50,078 nt of DNA from Bacteroidetes bacterium UBA2322 (lineage in GTDB: Bacteria > Bacteroidota > Bacteroidia > Chitinophagales > UBA2359), in assembly GCA_002345145.1 (NCBI GenBank), contig DDVC01000225.1, positions 22,618 to 72,695 of the forward strand, in the 5' to 3' direction. The notes under the pieces are model-generated. The model was not told where the DNA came from. It did no database searches and worked only from the letters and a program-made list of their open reading frames with translations. Position numbers and translations under genes: made by a program. This document shows, in pieces, positions 43,360 to 50,078 of the stretch. Numbering within the stretch: the first letter of the stretch is position 1; every line of letters begins with the position of its first letter.

Positions 43360-46300
43360 TTACTTTAGCAAAACCAATTTTTGGATTTGGTGTGCTACTT
43401 TGTTGTCAGATAAACTTCGCACGGTAAGTTTGTATATATAAGTGCCCCTACCAATGCGGTTGCCAAAGTCATCGCGTCCGTCCCAGGTAAGATTATCTAC
43501 ACGGAAACCCTCAGAAACAATGGGTTGTTGAATGGTTTTAACCACTCTGCCCGAAATGGTCATGATTTGAATGGTAACTAAAAGTTGGTCGTTTGGGCGG
43601 TTATGCTCAAACCAGAAGGCAGTGTTGTCGGTAAAAGGATTGGGGTAATTCAGTACATGCGAAAGGGCAATGTTGGCATCGGAAGCTACAATAAACTCGG
43701 TGTAACCTTTACCCAAATTATTGTGAGTATCCCAGGCATTTACATTGAGGGTGTGAAGCCCATCGGGTAAGTTGTTGAGCAGATAGCGCGCTTCGCCCTT
43801 GGTAAAATCATCTAAAGCGGCTTTGTAGTATTGGTTTAAGGCAATAGAATTTTTGTTATCATCATTTAACACAGCAGTTAAATTGCGCCCGATGCCATTA
43901 CCCACCGTATTGATTCCACTGGCATCGGAAAGTTTAGCTATAAGGATAGGGTTGGTATTAGTAGTGCCACCAAAAACAAATTTTTCATCGTTGAGATACA
44001 GCTTCACATCAGGACCGCTATTGTCTTGGGTGGCATCATCTGCCACACCGCCCACAATAATTTGTTGGTTAAATCCATGAGCATCGGTATCTAAGCCATT
44101 ATCGGCATACAGGCTGATTCTGCCTGCGCCAAACTGATAGGCAATATCTTTGGGAGTGATAAAAGAAAAAGTAAACTCACCATTGGTAACACTGGCTTTA
44201 CCCCTGAAAATAATGTTGCGGCGTAGCTGAAAGGTATCTATTCGGCTTCCGGTATCATTTTTACGGGTAATTACACTTGCCGGTTTATCAAAGATAATGG
44301 GATAAACAGTGCCGGAGAAATTAGTTAGTTTATTACCTGCTTCATTAGTAATTTGCCCGGTCATAGTTACCTGCGATAGCGCTTTAATGGTATCAGCAAT
44401 AGCGCTTTGTGGCATAGGTTGGTTATTAATGGAAGTAATAATCGCCTTGTGTTGCGGATAGGCAAGTACCATAGATGGGTCGCCAAGTAGTACAAACTTG
44501 CGGTTATTGCTGGCGCTGGTAAGTGCGTTTGCGTCATTTTTGGCTAATCGGGCAATTTCGCCAAGGGCAAGAGGATTGCCTGCGGCATCTTTTTGGAACA
44601 AGCGGTTAATAAATACGGTATTTAGCCGTTGGTTAGCGCTGGCAAATACTAACCTTACTGTGGTCATTAGGGCAATAGCGCCGCCATCGGGTTTAATCAT
44701 CAGCAGCTCTCCTGCCGATTCTTTTTCGGGATTATCGTAGCGGCTAAAACTGCAAGTGGCGGTAATAAAGAGTGGCAAATGATTAATGTTTCGCCAGCTT
44801 CTAATATCGTCAATTTTAAGGATTCTTTCGTGTGCCCAGCCTGCCTCGCCGCCGTGCCCTACGTAGTTCATGATGAAAGTGCCCGAAAAAATTTTGTTGT
44901 TGATAGCCATGTTTACCTCCGGATAAAGATTGCCGCCGGCGGTAGAAATTTGGGGGTAGGTGTCAATGTATATTTTGTCTAAATTGAAGATGGGGTTGTT
45001 GGCTTGCAGAGCTTCGGCATGAATTTCAGCATCAAAATAGTGCAGCCCGCCATCTTCATCATCAGCAACAAGGGTTATGTTGTTACGCCAGTCGCCTATG
45101 GTAGCGGAGGAGTGGTAATTGAGTATTTTATCAACCACTTGTTGTGCTTCGGTAGGGGTTTTAACCGGTATTCTACCTATGGCAATATCGAGTAGTTGGG
45201 TAGATTGCGAAAGATTTTGCCCTTCGTTATCATCTAAAAGTCCAAAATAATCATCGGTACAATAGCTGTCTAAGGAGTTTAACGACTCTACACTTTGGTA
45301 GGTAGGCACAAAGTTATGATTATTGCCCACTTTAAACTCAATACTTTTAAAATCGTAGGAGGCATCGCCAAATAGTAGCAGATATTTAGGCATAAGATTG
45401 GCGTTTCCTTCTGCCCTGTCGTAAAACATTTTGACGTAATCTCTGATAGCTGAAATATCGGGTGTTCCCGATGAAAATTCGTTGTAAATTTCCTGTGGCG
45501 TTACCACTTTAACCCTCAGATTGTTATTAGTTTGTCGGTAATCGGCAAGTCGTTGGGCGGCGGGTAAAAAATCGGGGTGGGCAATGATAATAAAGTCAAT
45601 AATTTCGGGTGTGTGCAGGTTTTGATTAGGTAGGCTTCCCACAGCAGTAGGTATATGAAACTGCGTACCATCAAAAACAATGTAGCGGCGAAGTGTATTA
45701 GCCGAGGCATAAAAAATAAATTGACCGGCGTTTTGGGGTGTGAGCTGGTATTGGGCAGTTTCGGTGGGGGTGGTAATATCCCAAACAGTGGGGTTTGTTG
45801 CGTTAGATTGCAGAACAAATCGGGCTAATTTATTGGTTCCCACAGATAGCGGGTCGGAAAATATCACTTGACCGCCGTCAAAAGTGAGTTGTCTTCGGGC
45901 ATTAAGTTCAATAAAATCAAGCCAACCAATAGCGCCGCTGGTAGGTTTAGAATAGGTTAGGTTAATGGTGAGGTTGGGAGAAGAAGCCGTAAACTGAGTG
46001 GTAGCAGAACCCATGTTGGCAAAAAATCCCTCATAACTACCGGTTACAGAACTTACGCCAATGGTTTGTACCAAGGTACCGTTTGCTGAAACCCTGAAAA
46101 TGCTGTTTACCCCGGCTGAGTTACCGGTAATATAACGTGCAGCTACCTGTGTGCGCAGAGTTAAGGGTTGTTCGGGAATAAGGTGCGGAAAACCGAAGTT
46201 GAAGTTTTGCGATAACTCTACATTAAACTCTTCGCCCAGCCAGTTTCGTCCACTTTTAAGTATTTGTATGCGCTCCGTTTGATGCACTGCATAGTCTGTA

Positions 46301-47277
46301 AAGGCAGTAACCTCTGTATTATAGGCGGTATTTTGGGGTGCGGCGCTAATGCGCTTACCGGCTCCTTTATCAAAGGTGAGGAAATAAAAATTGTGTGTAC
46401 TATAAAGGTGTTTTTGGAAGGTAAAACGCCCTTGGCTTGGTAGTGGAAGCCACTTGTCGGCACTTTCGGCATAAAAGACAACATAATCGGCAGGGTCAAA
46501 AACATTGTTGCCATTTTGGTCAAAAACCAAGATGGGATTTTCAACCAAGTCATCAAATTTATCGGCTCCGGCAAGTTCGGGCAACATACCGCCGCCATTG
46601 CCGTAAATGCGTAAATCAGACATAGCGCCGAGCGAAGTTATGCCCAATGATTGCAGAAAGGCATAATCAATTTTGTGCATACCCGTTTTATCTGTTTTAA
46701 AACTGTAAAAAGCGCCGCTGTTTAAAACAGAGTTAGTGGTGTAAGACCGATTGCTTTTAGCTTGCAGTAGTGTATTTTGTGAAGGTAACCCGGAACCGAT
46801 TTTTACCTCAAGGTCAAACGAAATTAGTTTTTCCAACTCTCCGGTAATAGGGTGGTAGCGCAGCGGAATAAAAGTAACCACTGCAAAAGGGCGTTTTTTT
46901 TCTGTCGCAACTGCGGCAGTTGGGGCAATATCTGTGCTAATGAGGGCGTTAAAGGGTGCGTTGTAAGAAAAGCCGGCAGGTTCAAAGCGCATATTAACTA
47001 AAGAAACCGAAACTTGTTGTGCGGTGGTTGCGTTTAAAGGCAACCTGTTAGACCAATAGGGTAGTGGGTGCTGTAAAAAGTTGAACTCGGCATCTTTAAA
47101 AGTGAGCGAGGGTACTTGTAGATCGGGGTTAGTTGGGGTAGGGGCATTAAAGGTTTGTGGTTGCCACGCAATGGTATAACCACCAAAAAACTGGGTTTGG
47201 GTTGGTTGTGCTACAGAGCTAAAACTTGCAAACCATAAATAAAAGAAGCATAAGCAAGAAACAAAAAAACGGAACAT
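43360..47277 (-). CDS. porU: Type IX secretion system sortase PorU
   Basis: A 1305-aa outer-surface cysteine protease that in other Bacteroidota removes the C-terminal sorting domain of T9SS cargo and attaches it to the cell surface. The start at 47277 gives signal peptide MFRFFVSCLCFFYLWFASFS...VAQ. The N-terminal ~500 residues are beta-rich. A gingipain-type C25 domain (~545-900) follows, with MPKYLLLFGDASYDFKS, the catalytic His in NYVGHGGEAGW (~808) and the catalytic Cys in FITATCSFSRYDNPEKES (~841). Ig-like domains follow, then a C-terminal FlgD-like/sorting-like domain (NYPNPFTDNTAFWFEHN ... GRGTYIYKLTVRS). Length is near the ~1150-1300 aa norm. It is divergent from porP/gldJ; porU and gldJ are also neighbours in Flavobacterium. 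Confidence 0.93.
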   Translation of the reverse strand: MFRFFVSCLCFFYLWFASFSSVAQPTQTQFFGGYTIAWQPQTFNAPTPTNPDLQVPSLTFKDAEFNFLQHPLPYWSNRLPLNATTAQQVSVSLVNMRFEPAGFSYNAPFNALISTDIAPTAAVATEKKRPFAVVTFIPLRYHPITGELEKLISFDLEVKIGSGLPSQNTLLQAKSNRSYTTNSVLNSGAFYSFKTDKTGMHKIDYAFLQSLGITSLGAMSDLRIYGNGGGMLPELAGADKFDDLVENPILVFDQNGNNVFDPADYVVFYAESADKWLPLPSQGRFTFQKHLYSTHNFYFLTFDKGAGKRISAAPQNTAYNTEVTAFTDYAVHQTERIQILKSGRNWLGEEFNVELSQNFNFGFPHLIPEQPLTLRTQVAARYITGNSAGVNSIFRVSANGTLVQTIGVSSVTGSYEGFFANMGSATTQFTASSPNLTINLTYSKPTSGAIGWLDFIELNARRQLTFDGGQVIFSDPLSVGTNKLARFVLQSNATNPTVWDITTPTETAQYQLTPQNAGQFIFYASANTLRRYIVFDGTQFHIPTAVGSLPNQNLHTPEIIDFIIIAHPDFLPAAQRLADYRQTNNNLRVKVVTPQEIYNEFSSGTPDISAIRDYVKMFYDRAEGNANLMPKYLLLFGDASYDFKSIEFKVGNNHNFVPTYQSVESLNSLDSYCTDDYFGLLDDNEGQNLSQSTQLLDIAIGRIPVKTPTEAQQVVDKILNYHSSATIGDWRNNITLVADDEDGGLHYFDAEIHAEALQANNPIFNLDKIYIDTYPQISTAGGNLYPEVNMAINNKIFSGTFIMNYVGHGGEAGWAHERILKIDDIRSWRNINHLPLFITATCSFSRYDNPEKESAGELLMIKPDGGAIALMTTVRLVFASANQRLNTVFINRLFQKDAAGNPLALGEIARLAKNDANALTSASNNRKFVLLGDPSMVLAYPQHKAIITSINNQPMPQSAIADTIKALSQVTMTGQITNEAGNKLTNFSGTVYPIIFDKPASVITRKNDTGSRIDTFQLRRNIIFRGKASVTNGEFTFSFITPKDIAYQFGAGRISLYADNGLDTDAHGFNQQIIVGGVADDATQDNSGPDVKLYLNDEKFVFGGTTNTNPILIAKLSDASGINTVGNGIGRNLTAVLNDDNKNSIALNQYYKAALDDFTKGEARYLLNNLPDGLHTLNVNAWDTHNNLGKGYTEFIVASDANIALSHVLNYPNPFTDNTAFWFEHNRPNDQLLVTIQIMTISGRVVKTIQQPIVSEGFRVDNLTWDGRDDFGNRIGRGTYIYKLTVRSLSDNKVAHQIQKLVLLK

Positions 47278-47335
47278 AGCAGAGAAGTTAAAAGGTTGGA
47301 GCAAATCCCATTGACAAAAAAATAAAAAATAGGAC

Positions 47336-47343
47336 TAACTTTG
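47336..47343 (+). promoter_or_regulatory. Possible -7 box for porP
   Basis: TAACTTTG matches TAnnTTTG, 105 bases before the ATG at 47449. A TTGAC at 47311 is 22 bases upstream, a little farther than the usual -33 spacing. It lies in the 171-base divergent gap between porU and porP. Confidence 0.4.
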
Positions 47344-47448
47344 CGAGTTCAAAAAAAACAGTCAAAAACGGAGGCAAGCAACCGGTAAACAGAAAAACGG
47401 TAAAAACCTGCATTTGGTTTGCCGATAGGTAAAAACAGAAAGCGCCTT

Positions 47449-48465
47449 ATGAAACGGTATATTGTAGTAACGCTGGTAATACTAAGTAGCATTTTTGCCC
47501 CCAAAGGTTGGGCGCAAGACCCCGAATTTAGTCAATTTTATGCATCGCCGGCACATGTAAATCCGGCAATGATAGGTTTTACTTGGGATCCGCGCTTTAC
47601 CGTTAATTACAGGCATCAGTATCCGGGCTTTGGCAATGCCTTTTTAACTTTTGCCGCCTCCTATGACCAGCATTTTGATAACCTGAACAGCAGCTTTGGC
47701 ATGTCGGTACTTGCCGACCGTGCCGGGGAAGGAGGCATATACAACACGTACTATGTAAACGGTTTGTATGCCTACGAGCTTAAGTTTACCTCCAACCTGC
47801 GTATAAAGGCAGGTGTGCAAATAGGCTATCTTCAACAATCCATTAACTGGGATAAGCTCATTTTTGGCGATATGATAGACCCCACTACCGGCAATACAGG
47901 TGGTATAAGCCCCGATTTAACGCCCGAAAGAAACAGCATTCACCGGTTAGACATTGGCGGCGGGCTGCTGGCTTACAACAGCAATTTTTATATCGGAGCA
48001 TCGGTAAAACATGTAACAACCCCTTCGTTAGCCTTTACCGCCACCAGTGACTCCCGAAACGACCTTGCCATCAGAACCTCCGCCCATGTTGGAAGGGTGT
48101 TTTATGTGGGACCAAAAATTATAGGCGAATCGCAACTATACATCAGCCCCAACCTGCTCTTTATTAACCAAGGGCGGCATTATCAGGTAAACGGTGGCGC
48201 TTATGTTGGAAAAGGTATCTTGTTTGGAGGCTTGTTTATGCGCCACACCGTTCGCAATACCGATGCACTTATACTGCTTGCCGGATTAAGGGCGGGCATA
48301 GTGCGCATAGGGTACAGCTACGATATACATATAGGACCCTTAGCAACCGGAGCGGGCGCACACGAAATTTCTACCATAGTAGATTTAGGACTCAGGAAAG
48401 GGGCAGATAAAAAAATAAGACGAAAAAAATCGGGCGAATGTCCCGAAATTTTTTCACCCCGATAA
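47449..48465 (+). CDS. PorP/SprF family outer-membrane protein
   Basis: A 338-aa outer-membrane beta-barrel of the PorP/SprF family, whose members support T9SS function and secretion or anchoring of SprB-like surface proteins. The start at 47449 gives MKRYIVVTLVILSSIFAPKGWAQ, a signal peptide, followed at once by the family hallmark DPEFSQFYASPAHVNPAMIGF. Alternating hydrophobic strands run through the rest (YYVNGLYAYELKF, LRIKAGVQIGYLQQSINW). The last ~25 residues are basic. The upstream in-frame GTG-less extension (47419) is not needed. It sits between porU and gldJ, all T9SS/gliding genes. Whether it is PorP proper or an SprF partner of a particular cargo cannot be told from sequence alone. 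Confidence 0.88.
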   Translation: MKRYIVVTLVILSSIFAPKGWAQDPEFSQFYASPAHVNPAMIGFTWDPRFTVNYRHQYPGFGNAFLTFAASYDQHFDNLNSSFGMSVLADRAGEGGIYNTYYVNGLYAYELKFTSNLRIKAGVQIGYLQQSINWDKLIFGDMIDPTTGNTGGISPDLTPERNSIHRLDIGGGLLAYNSNFYIGASVKHVTTPSLAFTATSDSRNDLAIRTSAHVGRVFYVGPKIIGESQLYISPNLLFINQGRHYQVNGGAYVGKGILFGGLFMRHTVRNTDALILLAGLRAGIVRIGYSYDIHIGPLATGAGAHEISTIVDLGLRKGADKKIRRKKSGECPEIFSPR

Positions 48466-48496
48466 TAATTTGTACAAAATACCGTTCAATAAATAG

Positions 48497-48504
48497 TATT
48501 TTTG
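48497..48504 (+). promoter_or_regulatory. Possible -7 box for gldJ
   Basis: TATTTTTG fits TAnnTTTG, ~200 bases before the gldJ ATG. TTTG at 48469 is 24 bases upstream, a poor -33 spacing. Low confidence. Confidence 0.25.
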
Positions 48505-48704
48505 CCCGCCAAAGTACAGGAAAGTGTCATTTTGCCGCAAGTATTGACGTAATTTGGCTGCTACCGGTAAAGCATCAGCAAAATTTGCCTATATTTACGT
48601 GCTTTTTACGCATTAGACGTGCTCTATGTGAAAATAGTTGCATCAAACGTTCAAAAAATAATTGCCCTTTTCAAAAAAACAAACAATCATAAACTTAGGA
48701 AAAG

Positions 48705-50078
48705 ATGAAAAACTTGGTTAAATTTCCTTTGCAACTGATGGTTGTTGCCCTAATGGTAATAACTATCTCCTCTTGCAGCAAAAAAAATCCTACCTCTTCA
48801 GCAACAGGGTGGAACTACAACGACCCCAAATGGGGAGGGTTTGAAGCGCCCGAGGCAAAAGAACAAAAAACAGGTCCGGGGCTGGTGCTGATTCCCGGAG
48901 GCACATTTACCATGGGCGCCGTAGAACAAGACGTTACGTATGACTACGACAATATCCCGCGCCGCGTAACGGTATCTTCTTTTTACATGGACGAAACCGA
49001 AGTGTCTAATATAGCCTATCGGGAATACCTTTACTGGTTAAACCGCATTTTTGGCGAACAATACCCCGAATTGGTGCGCAAAGCCATTCCCGATACATTA
49101 GTTTGGTTAGATGAGCTGGCTTACAATGAGCCTTATGTGCGCAACTACTTCCGTATGCCCTCCTATAATGAGTATCCGGTAGTGGGTGTAAGTTGGTTAC
49201 AGGCAAACGAGTTTTGCCGCTGGCGTACCGACCGCGTAAACGAAGGTCTTATGGTAAAAGAAGGTATTTTAGAGCTTGACCCCAACCAATACGGCGCCGA
49301 GCATTTTAATACCGAAGCCTACCTGCTTGGTCAGTACGAAGGGGTAGAAAAGAAAGGCATGAAAAATTTAGACCCCAATGGTCCTGAAACTCGCAGAGTA
49401 AAATTTGAAGACGGTGTTTTATTGCCCGATTACCGCCTTCCTACCGAAGCTGAATGGGAATACGCAGCCCTTGCCATTACCAGTGAATCAGATAAGGAAG
49501 AGCGTTTTACCGACCGCAAAATCTACCCGTGGAAAGGCGAAGGGGTTCGCCACGCTCAACATGGAAAGTGGCATGGCGATATGTTGGCTAACTTTAAGCG
49601 TGGAGCAGGTGACTACATGGGTGTGGCTGGCCGCCTAAACGATAATGCCGAAATTACAGCCCCGGTAAAAAGTTATATACCCAATGACTTTGGCTTATAC
49701 AACATGGGTGGTAACGTGAGCGAGTGGTGTTTAGATGTTTACAGACCCATGACCTCCTTAGATGCCAACGATTTTAACCCCTTCCGCGGTAATGAATTTG
49801 AAACCCGCGTAACCGATGCCGGTGGCGCTCCTGCTCCCAAAGACAGTTTAGGAAGAATACAATACCGCCAACTTACCGAAGACGAAATTGGCAACCGTAC
49901 CAATTTCCGTAAAGCTGATGTGAAAAACTACCGCGATGGCGATGATATGTCGCAGGCTGTTTATGAAAGTGATAAAACCACCCTTATCAGCGATAAATCT
50001 CGGGTAGTAAAAGGTGGTTCATGGGCAGACCTCGCCTACTGGCTCTCGCCCGGCACCCGCCGTTATATGGACGAAGAC
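48705..50078 (+). CDS. gldJ: Gliding motility / T9SS lipoprotein GldJ, 3' truncated by window edge
   Basis: The first 458 codons of a lipoprotein. It starts MKNLVKFPLQLMVVALMVIT, with a lipobox (ISSC, Cys24), then GWNYNDPKWGGFE typical of GldJ and a formylglycine-generating-enzyme-like (FGE-sulfatase) domain from ~residue 60: VLIPGGTFTMGAVEQDV, RVTVSSFYMDETEVSNIAYR, PVVGVSWLQANEFCRWRTD, YRLPTEAEWEYAA, GLYNMGGNVSEWCLDVY, RVVKGGSWADL. GldJ is an outer-membrane lipoprotein required for gliding and T9SS in Flavobacterium. AGGA lies 5 bases before the ATG. The frame is open to the last base of the window; family length of ~550 aa implies ~100 codons are missing. GldK is a related FGE-like protein and the main alternative. 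Confidence 0.9.
   Translation, partial: MKNLVKFPLQLMVVALMVITISSCSKKNPTSSATGWNYNDPKWGGFEAPEAKEQKTGPGLVLIPGGTFTMGAVEQDVTYDYDNIPRRVTVSSFYMDETEVSNIAYREYLYWLNRIFGEQYPELVRKAIPDTLVWLDELAYNEPYVRNYFRMPSYNEYPVVGVSWLQANEFCRWRTDRVNEGLMVKEGILELDPNQYGAEHFNTEAYLLGQYEGVEKKGMKNLDPNGPETRRVKFEDGVLLPDYRLPTEAEWEYAALAITSESDKEERFTDRKIYPWKGEGVRHAQHGKWHGDMLANFKRGAGDYMGVAGRLNDNAEITAPVKSYIPNDFGLYNMGGNVSEWCLDVYRPMTSLDANDFNPFRGNEFETRVTDAGGAPAPKDSLGRIQYRQLTEDEIGNRTNFRKADVKNYRDGDDMSQAVYESDKTTLISDKSRVVKGGSWADLAYWLSPGTRRYMDED

Overview
The window reads as a chromosomal segment of a member of the Bacteroidota, probably of the Saprospiria/Chitinophagia/Sphingobacteriia side. The reasons are: type IX secretion (T9SS) and gliding genes (porU, a PorP/SprF-family gene, gldJ), three secreted proteins ending in T9SS type A sorting domains, SprB-like repeats, lipoproteins led by signal peptidase II signals, weak Shine-Dalgarno use, and several TAnnTTTG-type -7 boxes. 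No tRNA, rRNA or CRISPR array was seen.

Layout. 1-350: 3' part of umuD. 364-5055: three codirectional minus-strand genes for envelope parvulin-type peptidyl-prolyl isomerases or chaperones. 5521-6171: upp. 6877-7878: membrane-anchored Ppx/GppA-like protein. 8005-9333: secreted cyanophycinase-like S51 peptidase with a sorting domain. 9392-11955: nhaA and an RNase D gene, overlapping by 4 bp. 12225-14372: a secreted SGNH-like hydrolase that seems to have lost its C-terminus, followed by a decayed region with a PKD fragment and a dispersed repeat. 14373-16329: a small secreted protein and a Bacteroidota-specific exported protein. 16734-20522: an AT-rich DUF91-like nuclease, a DUF2087 protein and mutS2. 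20537-24628: a rhomboid protease and a 1112-aa SprB-repeat/dockerin/cohesin-like T9SS cargo. 24957-28340: a helical protein of unknown function, a transposon-like repeat and an MFS transporter. 28640-29877: three small lipoproteins, two of them paralogues with a four-cysteine domain. 30125-40447: a 3440-aa T9SS adhesin-like protein. 41551-42810: a CNNM/CorC-type protein. 43360-50078: porU divergent from porP and gldJ.

Working together: PorU is the T9SS sortase that cleaves C-terminal sorting domains, PorP/SprF-family proteins act at the outer membrane, and GldJ is a gliding/T9SS lipoprotein. The window therefore holds both part of the machine and three likely substrates (8005, 21290, 30125). 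The SurA/PpiD-like cluster would help outer-membrane and exported proteins through the periplasm.

The intergenic DNA is the least ordinary part. It holds at least four repeat families: (i) a TIR-bounded, MITE-like element in two copies (26375-26973 and 42869-43214) with hairpins at 53-bp spacing and paired compensatory base changes; one copy supplies the stop codon of the gene it abuts; (ii) a ~240-bp repeat at 6392 and 14033 with fragments at 40684 and 43245; (iii) a 27-bp repeat at 5468, 12076 and 42842; (iv) GC-rich palindromes at 2701-2994. A separate perfect 19-bp hairpin lies at 40854-40908. I found no clear new enzymatic or defence system. The best candidates for something undescribed are the MITE-like hairpin element and the four-cysteine lipoprotein pair next to the giant adhesin.
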